Source: Zygnema cylindricum
Taxonomy: Eukaryota > Streptophyta > Zygnematophyceae > Zygnematales > Zygnemataceae
Assembly (NCBI GenBank): GCA_037447655.1
Contig: JBBHKE010003303.1
Span: 26,716 to 90,715, forward strand
Direction: 5' to 3'
Length of the DNA stretch: 64,000 bases
Positions 44,565-56,467 of the stretch are shown in pieces (positions within the stretch are counted from its first letter, which is position 1; the number at the start of each line of letters is the position of its first letter). The position numbers were made by a program, and so were the translations under genes. The notes beneath the pieces were generated by a model, which had not been told where the DNA came from, made no database searches, and saw only the letters and a program-made list of their open reading frames with translations.

Positions 44565-47557
44565 CCTAGTTGTTCAATGCGTGGATTTTTTCCATTTTTT
44601 CCAGTTTCTACGTATTGTACGTTACTTTTGAAAAATACGCAAAATAACGTCTACTGTAAATTGAAACTGACATATTACGGAAACTAATAAACAAAATACT
44701 GTAACTGTTGGATTTTTAACGGAAACTGTACGGTAGTTTACAAAAAAAAATCGATGCACGTATCAGTACTTTCTGTCCAGTAAACCAAATAGAAAGTACA
44801 TGGATTGTACGGGAAAATAATGTGACGTCTACAAATATTTCTAAAAAGAGATGTTGCGACGTCACACTATTTGAGCGTCGTGAGTTCAAATTTTGTACAG
44901 GCGTCTTCTTCAAATTTCGAAAAGAAGCCGCCATTATTACTTGAACAGCTGAACGCGGAAAATCATAGAATACGCCATTACCGTCGCCACGGCAGTAGTT
45001 AGTAAACTGTCGTTGAAGCCGTTGACGAAGAAGTCACGAACCTCCAAAAAAGCGGCCATGCCCAGAGTTCGAGGAGAGGAGCGGGACCACGTGAAGCCTC
45101 CAGGCGGTGGGATCCTAGTAGCCAATAGATTATGTGTTTGTATTTATTGTAATTTCGAATTTATCGCCCAAGCAACTAGGATCAGAAATCATCTCACTAG
45201 AAATGTCAAGTGTGGAGGGATTAGAGCTTGCACATTGTGTCCAGCCAAGGTGAACGAGGAGTTTATCACACGTGACAACAAAAAATTGTCTAATTTCTCT
45301 AAAAAACGTGTACTCAGTGACCTTGATGAACTCACGTGCAGTTTTCCACTGACTCCAAGGACCAAAGCAACAGTTGTTTAGACAAAAATACAAAGTGCAT
45401 TCAGCATGCAAAACAAGAAGGAGGTAGATTTAGCTTGGGCCACGGCTTTTTATGCCAATGGATTGCCGTTCAGACTTTTAGATGACCCGTATTTCAAGGC
45501 TGCGGTGAAGAAGACTGGTGATGTAGGTGTGAATTACAAGTTACCAATCCGTAGTGCAATGAGAAATCGTCTCCTATTGGAGACAAAGGCGAATGTGATG
45601 AAGAATTTGTCAAGTTATGTGAAAACCATTGAAGTCACCAGTGCTACAATCACATCAGACGGGTGGACAGCAGTAGATGCCATTCCTTTGCTAAATATTT
45701 TAGTTGTCACCCCGAAAAGAGACATTTTCTTGACAGTAGAGGACACTGGTGGACAAACGAAGGACGCCAACTACATTTGTGCGGTGTTGAAAAAGGGAAT
45801 ACTTGCGGTATGGGTGGAGAATGTGGTGCAGATTGTTACCGATTCTGCCCCAGTGAACAAGGCTGCAACTTCGTTGCTCGTGGCAAAGCACCCTTCTATC
45901 ACGTGGACACCATGCGCTGCACATGTACTGGACTTGATGTTGGAAGATTGGAGTAGGTTGACCTTTATCTCCAAATCTGTCCGAGAGGCAAAATAAATTT
46001 TGAGATTCATCACTAATCATAGCATGAGTGTAGCCATGTTTAATAAAATCTCAAAACTTCGGCTTCTGAAACCTGGAGAGACTAGGTTTGCTACAAATTT
46101 TATTATGCTCCAGAGGATGTTAGATGTGAAAGAGAGTTTGGAGCGGTTGATGTTCGATGACAAAGTCAAAAAATGGGTGGGCAAGCCAATGTACAAGATG
46201 GAAGGGGCTAAAATTAGGTAATACATTCTAAGCACGGAGTTTTGGGTTAGAGTGACAGAGGCCGTGTCAATTTCGGAACCTGTGGTACGGTTGGTGAGGG
46301 AATGCGATAGAGGTGGCCCGAATATGGGGAAGGTTTATCACGGTTTTTACGCCATAGGACGATTTCTGGATAATTTAGCTTGCGCAGGAGGAGATAATAT
46401 TCACGATGGCATGCAGATTTTGGAAGAGATCAAGGCATCATGGTTGGCGAGGTGGAAGATGGCGCATAGCCCAATTTATGCGGCTGGCTTTGTGCTCAAT
46501 CCGGAGTATCGAAGTCATGCATATGGGCAGCGTGCCAACGTGACTATTATGGAAGGTTTTTAAACAATGTTGGAGAGGATGCTTCCAAATATGGAGGAGC
46601 AACAAGTTGCCCGCATAGAGTTGTCAAAATATAGAGAGTTTGAGGGAGTTTTTGGTAGGGAACTGACAATATTTTGTGCAAAGTTGATGCCAGCATGGAA
46701 GTGGTGGCAAGAGTTTGGGTGTGCCACCCCTATTTTGCAGAAGGTAGCAGTAAAAATACTTGCACAATGCTCAGCTGCCAGCTCCTGTGAGCAAAATTGG
46801 TCGACATATGACCATATTCACTCAATGAAAAGAAATAGGTTAACGGCTAAAGGGGCTAATGATCTAGTATGGGTCTTCACTAATCTCAGACCTTTAAAGA
46901 AGACTAGGGATGTCAACTCTGAAGAAAAGCTGATAGAATGGGAGGAAGAGGAAGGGGAAGTTAGGGAAGACTATTCAGATGAAGACATGATGGAATTAGA
47001 TGTAGGGGAAAAATATTTAGAGTAAAAACAGTAAAAAGACATATATGTATTTTTTTTTTGCTCTAATGTGATTGTTTTTGTTTTTTTTATCAATGTGTTA
47101 CGTCGTGCAATGTTGAATGATGAAAAATGGAATCTGCATATGGCCTGAAATTTGTTTTTTTGAAGTTGCATGCTCTCGGAGAGGTAGAGAAAGAAGGCCA
47201 TGGCTGCTTGTCTTTGAAGGACAGGCAATTTTATTATAATAAAAATGCATTTCGAAGGAATTGAACGTGCGCATGTGTATAACATCTAGTACACACCGGT
47301 GCAGTCGTCTTTAACCAGTTGATGTAGATGTTTCGATATATACGCATAGTGTGATAATAATTTAATTAGATAATGTTTTTCACCGCTCATTTAACGGAAA
47401 GCGTACAAACTGCGGTACATGTTCAATTCAATTTTTTAAAAATGTACGGATTTGTACAGAAATAATTTATTAACGTTTTTTTCAAATCGACGTCTCCAGT
47501 TTCTACGTATTGTACGCGCGCTCGAAACGTTCGTAAAATACGTTTTGAATAACTATG
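44565..47557 (+). mobile_element. hAT DNA transposon, 2993 bp
   Basis: Ends CCTAGTTGTTCAA and (reverse complement) CATAGTTATTCAAAACG, with an 8-bp target duplication CTTTTTGC at 44557-44564 and 47558-47565. TACGG motifs lie in both subterminal regions. It carries a damaged transposase (45013-47025). Family ends and target size are those of hAT elements. Confidence 0.93.
45013..47025 (+). pseudogene. hAT transposase, four in-frame stops
   Basis: One continuous frame holds an N-terminal BED-type zinc finger (CIYCNFEF ... RIRNHL), a DUF659-like catalytic core (TSDGW at about 45656, VTDSAPVN, ITWTPCAAHVLDLMLED, KPGETRFATNF) and the C-terminal hAT dimerisation region (WKWWQEFGC ... CEQNWSTYDHIHSMKRNRL). 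Stops occur at 45379 (TAG), 45994, 46219 and 46561 (all TAA), yet there is no frameshift over 2 kb. The acidic tail is intact. An active transposase is unlikely unless the stops are read through. Confidence 0.92.
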
Positions 47558-47885
47558 CTTTTTGCCCTAAAATTCAAGGAACTTTGACAAAAAATTAAGC
47601 CCTACGAAAAAATCATTTTTACCAAAGTACACTGAATGCCAATTCATTCTTTGAATGTACGGCGTGTTTGTTGTCATGTGAACGGATTTTGACGTTTTCC
47701 CCTTTTCGACCCTCGAGCAAGACAATCCAACCCATAAAAAAATTTCATCCTAAATCACCTCGAGGGAGTGTGTTTAGTTAACGTACCGCCCAAACAGCGA
47801 ATGAAAAACAACCCACGCTCGGCGCCACGCGAGTGGGAAATTTTTTCGACGAGGGAGAGTACTCGCTATTTTTCTCCGTGCCCGT

Positions 47886-48181
47886 TGTAGAAATTAATGA
47901 TCCATTTAAAGTATTTTCTAGGTCTAAATAGAAATATAGAAAGAAGCCGAGGCAGTCTACCTCTAACTTCTCTCTCCAACTCTCAAACTTGTCGCAGTCA
48001 CTGAGAAATCGGAGAGGGAGCTAAAGCCATGGCTACCTAGGCTAACCAGAAGTTTACGGGATTATATATTAGTTAGGGGTTTTATTACTAAAAAGATATG
48101 GTGCCGGCTACAGGATTTGATCCTTGTACCTACTGGCCGGCAAGCAGCCGGTAGATGGTAGCCTTAGCCGTTAAGTCTTCA
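47886..48181 (+). repeat. LTR (family A), 5' part, cut by the assembly gap
   Basis: Starts TGTAGAAATTAATG. It matches the LTR at 61464-62748 over its first 300 bp (TATTTTCTAGGTCT, ACTTGTCGCAGTCACTGA) and the inverted fragment at 54575-54698. It contains the tRNA-like hairpin at 48102-48142 and ends at the N run. Confidence 0.8.
48102..48142. other. hairpin with tRNA T-arm-like loop in LTR (family A)
   Basis: Outer arms TGCCGGCTA and TGGCCGGCA pair over nine positions (one G-U). Inside is the small stem AGGAT-TTG-ATCCT. The - strand reads GGATCAAATCC, close to a tRNA B box, and ends GCCGGCACCA, like an acceptor end with CCA. See the copy at 61672-61716. Confidence 0.65.
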
Positions 48182-48286
48182 NNNNNNNNNNNNNNNNNNN
48201 NNNNNNNNNNNNNNNNNNNNNNNNNNNNNNNNNNNNNNNNNNNNNNNNNNNNNNNNNNNNNNNNNNNNNNNNNNNNNNNNNNNNNN
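48182..48286. other. assembly gap (105 N)
   Basis: Undetermined bases. The LTR entering from the left is lost here. Confidence 1.
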
Positions 48287-48817
48287 GTATATTTTCTCTA
48301 TTTTTGTACATAATACGTAACAAATTAGAATACAAAACATGGCATCATATATATATAATTTATTATCACCCAAGGTATAATACTAAAGTATACTTATGTT
48401 GTAATTTTACATATATATAGGTAATAACAATTTTATTAATTATTAGGCGATACATAGAACTTTACTTTACTTTCGATGATAAAAAATGTTTGTTATAAAA
48501 TATAGACCGGAGAAAAGATGTTTTAAGTGGCAAAAAAAAATTGAACACTAGTAGCGGTACACGTTGTACTGTTGTGTATTGGGTGATTTCATATCATAAT
48601 AAATTCGATGTCGACATATGCAAATATCGAAGAGCCTGCGTGCTCGATATATCGCATTTAGACAAACAATAAATATTGCGATATATTTAGTACAAAAATA
48701 GAGAAAATATACTCATTTTTGGAAATAATAGACAATTTTCGTGGCTGATTTAATTCCTCTTTAATAAATAATGCTATTTTTAAATAATTGGCTCTTTTTA
48801 CACGTGTGTTTAAGGTA
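48287..48817. other. AT-rich DNA with MITE remnant
   Basis: GAAAAGATGTTTTAAGTGGC at about 48513, followed by a degraded TACACG end, is a remnant of the CACCG-family MITE type seen at 28163. AAGGTACCGCC at 48812-48822 is the left part of a TIR that continues at 53910 beyond the retroelement. Confidence 0.5.
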
Positions 48818-48822
48818 CCGCC

Positions 48823-50171
48823 TATTATTCTTTGGTTTAAAATAGACCGCAGAAGCCACCCAAACTATCAAACAAAATGTTAAGCAAAGCTAGGCCAATG
48901 AACAATCATTTGAAATGCATCCTCCATTTAACATACATGCATACACAAATGCAATCATTCATCCGCACACAAGCAGAACAATCATCCGTACACAAACGGA
49001 GCAAGATGCATACACAAATGCATTAAACAACAACTAAGGTTACATGAAAATCACAAGAACCCTAGGACAAATGCATAAATAATGCATAACAAACAAACAT
49101 TTAAATAATAAATGTAAATAATAATAAAAGAATGCATCACACATAAACAAAAGTATAATCAGATAATAAATGTATCATTTAAATGCATGACCTAATCGGC
49201 AAACCTAAATTACTACATCTTTGGTCCCTACCTTTCTAACCAGCATTGATGATTAATTCCTAACAAAGCTCATTCCTATATATACACTTGTGAGCTGTCA
49301 ACGAATCAATAAGTGTAAAAATAACCAACGTAAATTACGTAACTGTCATTAAGTCCTATTTAACCATAATAAATTGCTACTAAAAATAAGCTAATCGTAA
49401 GCGTACACCTGAGAGTCAAGCAATCGTAAGCATACACTTGTCTATAAGTACAACACATAAACACACACAATTAAAGTGTCCAAACCCTGAATGATCAAGT
49501 AAATAAAACCTTTATTAATACAAATAAGACAAACCAATGTTGTTCCAAATATTTACAAGTACACACAATCTCACAAAATCGTATGCTGAGTCATTCAACG
49601 TAATTCCTCGAATTTTGTCAAACAATCCAAGACGTCTAAATTATACATCTTGTGAAGAAAGCGATTTCGCATCCCCACTAGTTTAAAAATATCGGCGGCC
49701 TTTGTCCGCCGTCTATATCTATTTTTCGGCACTCTTGATTTCGTGCCACGTCGTCCCAAAGTCCACTTCACGAAACAATGTCAAACCATCCAAATCTTTT
49801 CGTACCACAATCACGTACTTCGTCATAAATGTCGTCTGCCGAAATTAGAATACACCTGTCAAATAAAACGAACCGTACCGGCGGCGTCCCTTTTAATAAA
49901 TGTCGCCTATCTCATTATGTTTTAATTTACGGCAGACATATCACATATTACGCATATTTTACATCGAATCGCCACATCCACCGCTCATTTTCCAGCATTC
50001 CGCAAATTCGCGGCGCTTGTTCAAGGCACTCCATTTGATTCGGTCGCCATAAAACAATTCGCCATTACACCCCAACCGCGAAATCCATTCAACCTACGCA
50101 AAACCTAGTGGGATCTGGTAAAAAGGCCAATGCTGAACCGATCCGGGAAACTAACTTTTCAAAAACAACAC
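48823..50171 (-). repeat. 3' LTR of the non-autonomous element (family R), 1349 bp
   Basis: In element orientation it starts TGTTGTTTTTGAAAAG and ends ...ACCAAAGAATAATA. It contains the hairpin CGGCGG-CCTTTGT-CCGCCG (about 49694), conserved in the other copies. The ends TG...TA are unusual; the copy at 56468 has TG...CA. Confidence 0.85.
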
Positions 50172-51271
50172 TCTCCCGAAAATTTAGTTTCGTGCATCCA
50201 TGAAGCCACGTCATCAACTGTCACATATGCCATTAGCTGCCACACATGTCTCCGTCATGTCTTCTCCAAAGTACATTAACAAATGAAACCTCTCTTGTTG
50301 CACCACTGCTTCCGCTGCCTCCATAAAGCTTTCCACATTTTATAAAAATAATTTATAACATTTTTTTTTTTTCCGATTTCAACAAACTTTTCTTACCATT
50401 ATCTAAATCCGAATCTACTTCCCACAATTCTATCACAAATCAACTAAAAATCAAAATTAAAGGATCACACTAATAATATATCCCAACTCAAATAATTCCT
50501 ACCTCATTATAACAAATCTACATTTCAATTTTTTTTTTTTTTCATTTAATAATCTAATCCCAAAATTTCCCATTAAAAATACATTAAACAAAAAGTATTT
50601 TCCCAAAAAATTTATCGAAATAAACAAACAAAATCCCGACAAAGATCCCACATATTCCTTTAACTACCACAAAAATTTCCAAAAATAAAACTTTTCAAAT
50701 CTTCTAAATTTCACAAACTTCGTACTTAATTCCCAAATTTTCTAAAAACAAGTATTAAAATAAAACGAAATAAAAATAAACTCCACAACCTTTATCCCAT
50801 TTTTTTTTTCTTTTCCCACATTTTTCTAAAACTCCAAATATTTTGCATTTCAAAAAAAAAAAATCCAACAACTCAAAAATAATCTCATAAGTCCCTTTTC
50901 AACAATCATAAATCCAGAAAATTTGGATCTATCACAAAATGCCACAACTCCATCTTTCGGATCTCTCTCCCCCAAATATCAAATTTCCACATTTCTAAAT
51001 GCTTCACCAAAAACAAACATGTATTTTCCAAAAAAAATATCATTTCTCAAAATAAATCATTTTCATTGAGGGTAGACATTTCGCCACTGTCACTAAGTTA
51101 AACCTTAAGGCGATGCAAGAGTAAATTCGGCACATACTAACAATATGGTAAGGCTCTTGGGTACACGGACACCATTAGTGCAATACAACCAGCAAGAACA
51201 AAATTAACCCGCTACAATGCGTTTGACATATACCTATCTCGACTCAACCTAACGTATGATAGACGGGGTGT
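50172..51271 (-). other. internal region of the non-autonomous element
   Basis: 1.1 kb of very AT-rich sequence with runs of A and T (for example 50361-50371, 50530-50541). No open frame of note on either strand. Confidence 0.7.
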
Positions 51272-51283
51272 GGGCCCATAACC
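51270..51283 (-). other. primer-binding site, initiator-tRNA anticodon type
   Basis: The - strand reads GGTTATGGGCCCAC immediately after the 5' LTR end AATA. It is complementary to the anticodon stem-loop of initiator tRNA-Met. Confidence 0.7.
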
Positions 51284-52420
51284 TATTGTTATTTGGTATA
51301 AAATAGACCGCAGAAGCCACCCAAACTATCAAACAAAATGTTAGGCAAAGCTAAGCCAATGAACACTCATTTGAAATGCATCCTCCGTTTAACATACATG
51401 CATACACAGATGCAATCATTCATCCGCAATCATTCATCCGCACACAGGCAAAGCAATCATCCGTACACAGACGGAGCAAGATGCATAAGCAGATGCATTA
51501 AACAACAACTAAAGTTAGATAAAAATCACAAAAAACCCTATGACAAATGTATAAATAATGCATAACTGAAATTCTATGGGTTCCATTTCCCCACAGAAAT
51601 CGCAGACCTAAAGAAGCTTATCTAGATAATGCCCAATCCAAGTTGATACAAACGCAAATGACTCACACCTTGATAGTCAAAACTCGTATACAGCTTCAAC
51701 CCTGTGAAAAAAGTCTTTCTGTGTGCTCAATTTCACCACATAATGCAAAGTTTGAACATGTGTTTTGGACAGCATTTCCTAATTTTACTTTCCCTTAGAA
51801 ATTCCGCCACCCTGGCAATTAAAAACACTAACCTACTAAAATTTTGTTTATCTTAGACTCCCTTGAGTCGGCAGCAAAAAGAATCACTGAATTTGCTCCC
51901 CTGAGTTATTAGTTATGGCTGGCCAAAGATGGCCTATAAATAGAAAAGGTCACCTGGAGAGAGGCGCCTCAAACACGCTAAGTTCCTTAACTCCTACTCA
52001 CAACTACCTACTACTCTACCCTCGACCAATCAAAAGAGTGTATAGTACAAGAAGGTACAGTGGCCGATTGTAGTTCTTGTACGACCATTGTACAACATGG
52101 CCTTCAGGTTGACACTTGTCAACATGGGAGCCATCGTTCCTCCTCCCATCCTTTTCGGCATCCAATGATGTGGCGCCACGTGGCACAACGCGCCGCTATG
52201 TCCGATATCCGCCAAAGATTCATTCGAGTTTGGCGGGGGGCAACGTCGTCCGTCCGATCATGTATTTTACACAGTTAGATTTGCGTCTGCGAGCGCCGTT
52301 TGACTTTAGATGTCGTTTCGTCAATTTTGGTCTGTTTAAGTGAAAGTGACGTTTGCGTGACACTTTAATTAATTGCCGAACCACAAACGTGTATCGTTTC
52401 ATTAACGCCTTAATTTTTAA

Positions 52421-52476
52421 GGCCAACGTCTATCAAGCAATCTGTAGACCCATGTTCAAATCCTATTTAGGGCAAC
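52421..52476 (+). other. tRNA-like segment in solo LTR (family A)
   Basis: Contains a perfect B-box sequence GTTCAAATCC (52454-52463) and upstream an anticodon-arm-like GTCTA...TAGAC hairpin (52428-52449). It occupies the same place in the LTR as the hairpins at 48102 and 61672 and, like them, is antisense to the element. Confidence 0.5.
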
Positions 52477-52534
52477 TTTTGGTGATCTATAAATCTGTAT
52501 GCCTGCTTCTTTCTGATTATGGCGGCAGCCATGG

Positions 52535-52671
<137 letters not shown>

Positions 52672-53640
52672 ACTCTATAGTCTAAATTAAATAGTGAATA
52701 TTAATTACTTCATTTCAACATAGACAAATACAGACCTATAAAATACACACATTTTAACAAAACAAGGATTTAAATAATAAATGTAAATAATAATAAAAGA
52801 ATGCATCACACATAAACAAAAGTATAATCAGATAATAAATGTATCATTTAAATGCATGACCTAATCGGCAAACCTAAATTACTACATCTTTGGTCCCTAC
52901 TTTTCTAACCAGCATTGATGATTAATTCCTAACAAAGCTCATTCCTATATATACACTTGTGAGCTGTCAACGAATGACTAAGTGTAAAAATAACCAACGT
53001 AAATTACGTAACTGTCATTAAGTCCTATTTAACCATAATAAATTGCTACTAAAAATAAGCTAATCGTAAGCGTACACCTGTGAGTCAAGCAATCGTAAGC
53101 ATACACTTGTCTATAAGTACAACACATAAACACACACAATTTAAAGTGTCCAAACCCTAAATGATCAAGTAAATAAAACCTGACATAATCAATACTAATT
53201 TATTAATACAAATAAGACAAACCAATGTTGTTCCAAATATTTACAAGTACACACAATCTCACAAAATCGTATGCTGAGTCATTCAACGTAATTCCTCGAA
53301 TTTTGTCAAACAATCCAAGACGTCTAAATTATACATCTTGTGAAGAAAGCGATTTCGCGTCCCCACTAGTTTAAAAATATCGGCGGCCTTTGTCCGCCGT
53401 CTACATCTATTTTTCGGCACTCTTGATTTCGTGCCACGTGGTCCCAAAGTCCACTTCACGAAACAATGTCAAACCATCCAAATCTTTTCGTACCACAATC
53501 ACGTACTTCGTCATAAATGTCGTCTGCCGAAATTAGAATACACCTGTCAAATAAGACGAACCGTACCGGCGGCGTCCCTTTTAATAAATGTCGCCTATCC
53601 CATTATGTTTCGTACGGCCGGCGTACATACTCACATATTA

Positions 53641-54574
53641 CGTAAATTTTACATCGAATCGTTTCGCGATCCTCCGTTCATTTCTCCAACGCATTCCATA
53701 AATTACGTGCGTTGGTTCGCGTCACTCAATTTGATTCCGTACGTCACAAAAACAATTCGTACCATTACTCCCCCAATCGGCAAATCCATTCGAACCTCCA
53801 CAGTAAACCTAGTCAGTATCTACGCATTAAAATCGCGCCAAGTATGCACGAAACGTCGCGTACGCATGAAATATCGCGTACGCACGAAAATAACTTTTCA
53901 AAAACAACACCGCCCCATGTGGCTAAGTACGTGTTTTTTTTCTGTCTGTTTCCTTTAAAACCTAGCGTTGTATTGCTAAAGTTGTAACCGTACGAAGTAG
54001 TCGCAAAGTTGTAGAGTACAATTTTGTCATTCCAAACTTAGGGTAATTTTGCATGTGTTAAAGTTATAGTTTTTTATTGTTGTTTTCCCCGCATAACTTA
54101 GAAAAAATAATGAGAAAATCCGCAGCCGTACCAAAAAATTGAAACTACCACCGTACAAGTTGCGTTACCTTGAAACTTTATATGTACTGCAGTTTTTCGT
54201 CTAGCACGATGCAATTTGTCGTCTAGCGCATTTCGACCCACTTTTGCGTCCTTCCAGCTTATGTTCAAACTTTACATTAAATCATCTTGAGAGGTGATTT
54301 TATATAAAATTTACATGAGGTGAGCGAATAGGCAAATGATGTCGCACGTGTCGGAAGTTTTTGACATTTTTTGTGCGCAGAGTACAAAAAAAACAACCAG
54401 TGCACGTTTCTAGCCTGTGCATACTGTTTTCCGTGCGCTAATTTCCGTATAGGGGCCATGGAGGGGTCTCGACCAACAAACGTCATTTTGCAAAAGAGAA
54501 AACTGTGAAAGCGCCTCTCTCTCTCTCCCTCTCCCACTACCGCGTCTATCTCACAATTCTTGCAATGAAAGCCA
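53641..54574 (+). repeat. segmental duplicate, copy 1 (of 57737-58669)
   Basis: Practically identical to 57737-58669 (two short homopolymer differences noticed), including the end of the family R LTR and the DNA beyond the insertion junction. Left of 53641 the two loci are clearly more diverged. Open frames inside are identical in both copies but not recognisable. Confidence 0.9.
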
Positions 54575-54698
54575 ACTTCTCAGTGACTGCGACAAGTTTG
54601 AGAGTTGGAGAGAGAAGTTAGAGGTAGACTGCCTCGGCTTCTTTCTATATTTCTATTTAGATCTAGAAAATACTTTAAACAGACCATTAATTTCTACA
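54575..54698 (-). repeat. truncated LTR (family A)
   Basis: Reverse complement of the first 124 bp of 47886-48181 (starts TGTAGAAATTAATGGTC, ends at GTCACTGAGAA). It interrupts the sequence that is continuous at 58669 in the duplicate. Confidence 0.88.
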
Positions 54699-55023
54699 AA
54701 AACCATGGCGAAAAGTTTTTGAATCCGTGACGTTGACGTTGTCACAAGTGAGCATGACGTCACAACGCAAAACCCTAAACATCTACAATTTCACAAAAAT
54801 CTAGACTTCTACAACTGTCATTGTTTTTGTTGGCGTCACTAGTCGTCAAAAGTTTTGTAGTCGTCTGCAATCGTCATAAGTTGTTCCTACGTCTACAACC
54901 GTCACATGTCAAAGTTCGGATTTCATTTTTCGCACATTGGGACGCTTTTCAAAGTAGTACGACGAATCTTCACTATAGTCCAAAATACTTTATGAAAGTA
55001 ACGATTACATGGGGACAAACCCC
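54699..55023. mobile_element. partial relative of the 29.3-kb TIR element
   Basis: Matches the right part of 29270-30680 (TGACGTTGACGTTGTCACAAG, GTTTTTGTTGGCGTCAC, CGTCTACAACCGTCACAT, end GATTACATGGGGACAAACCC). An inverted, broken copy of the same segment lies at about 55055-55208 and 55967-56014. Confidence 0.6.
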
Positions 55024-55208
55024 AACTGTATTACCAAAGTCAATAGGGGGTATTTCAGCATGTAACCGATACTTTTGAAATGGCACTTTGGATTTTAGTG
55101 CAAATTCTCAGTACATTCCAATGTGCAAAAATGAAATCGTAACTGTGAAATGTGACGGCTGTAGACGTGGGTACAACTTGTGACGGTTGAAGAAGGCTAC
55201 GAAACTAG

Positions 55209-55966
55209 GGGTACGGCTCCATATACTTGTAATTTAGCCAGCTTACTTTGTTTTTTAGCGCGGATGTGGCGGACCCGGTTTGAGATGTCTCTATGTGTTT
55301 ACTCGAAATTGTTACTTAACTTATGACAATTGTATACGTCGACAATGCCCGTGACGGCCGTCAACGTGTACAATCTGTCTCGTCGCACCGTATTTTTTGA
55401 AACTTTTTGAATCGTGGCAAGAGACATCGTACTTTTTGAAACGATTTGGCATATCCCATGTCATTGCGTGACATCGTAGGCGTACGACCTTGCAACCGTG
55501 GTTGAACAATATGCCTTTGCGTAAACCTCTCTTGTGCGATCGTCATGACTTTGCAGATTTTTCACCTTTATGTGAAATGACACTGCGCCATCGAGACCCC
55601 TACAAAAAAATGTTGTACAAGGTGCATGTGGACAAAAAACAACAACCCTTTACATTTTTCCGTCGTCAAAAAATTATGAAAAAAATTCACACGTGAGAAT
55701 ATGTTTTCCTATTTGTGAAAACGGTTATACTTTATCTAAAAACACATTGTCGACGTGTTTTATGATAAGTTTGAAGATGACGTGATAGTGGGTTGTAAAA
55801 ATACAAGACAACAAATTTTAGTACATCCTAAGTTCGAGGGTGACGCAAATTGTACTCTACAAATTTGCGATTTTTTTGTACGGTTGCAACTTTAGCATTA
55901 CAACGCTAAGTTTTCAAGGAAAATGACAGAAAAAATCCCTACTAAGCCACATGGGGTTGTACCCTT
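55209..55966. mobile_element. TIR element, 0.76 kb
   Basis: Ends GGGTACGGCTCCATAT and (reverse complement) GGGTACAACCCCATGTGGC; it splits an inverted copy of the TIR-element segment above. Its right part is the reverse complement of 53910-54030, so the DNA flanking the family R retroelement is another copy. A clean target duplication is not evident (ACTAG occurs near both ends). Confidence 0.55.
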
Positions 55967-56467
55967 ACTAGTTATTACAATTGGCGACGTCTATAAAAAC
56001 AGCGACGGTGTAGTGGTATACACCGTGAATCACAACTAACGTTAATAACGCTAATTGGCGCCAACAAATTTTGACCCTCGAATCTAAAGTATATTAATAG
56101 ATTTAATTATTTTTTTACGTTAATATACGTACTGTTTAATTATCGTTAATAACACTAATTGGACTAGTGTGGTGTGTGAAATGTGTCATTACGTACTAAA
56201 GTCGCTCTTTATTTAGTACAATTGTATAGAAAATGTCTCAATAAAGGGCGTCTTCAAACAAAACTGGGTGCATTAACACTAATAAGCACACCCAGATTTG
56301 ATTCTCAGTAACAAAGACGGCGAAAAATCACACGAACATGTTTTCACATGTTCAATCGTCGACTATGTGAACACAGGCCATATCGGATACACTATTGGGA
56401 AAATGTACCCAAATTAGGGCTAATTTTGTCTTGGCGAAAGGCCTTGAACATAAAATATAGTTGAAAA
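55967..56467. other. intergenic DNA with orphan MITE end
   Basis: TACACCGTGAATCACAACTAACG at 56019 is a CACCG-family left end without a clear partner. No gene recognised. Confidence 0.5.

Larger units (their letters stand above)
44517..47885. mobile_element. TTA/TAA-type TIR element, split by the hAT insertion
   Basis: The left end GGGTACGTCCCCATGTTTTA follows TAA (44514-44516). It continues to 44564, is interrupted by the hAT element, resumes at 47566 (CCTAAAATTCAAGG) and matches 29815-30095 up to 47885, where an LTR begins. The right end is not seen (LTR and assembly gap). Confidence 0.6.

Noticed and set aside
45013-47025. Stop-codon reassignment (TAA/TAG read as Gln) to explain the transposase stops
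   Set aside because: Host genes here end naturally at TAG (receptor kinase 2), TAA (LysM) and TGA, and contain no internal stops of these types, so the standard code applies.
53431-53958. 175-codon open frame, repeated at 57699-58052
   Set aside because: It lies inside the family R LTR; identity between copies is due to DNA duplication, not protein conservation.
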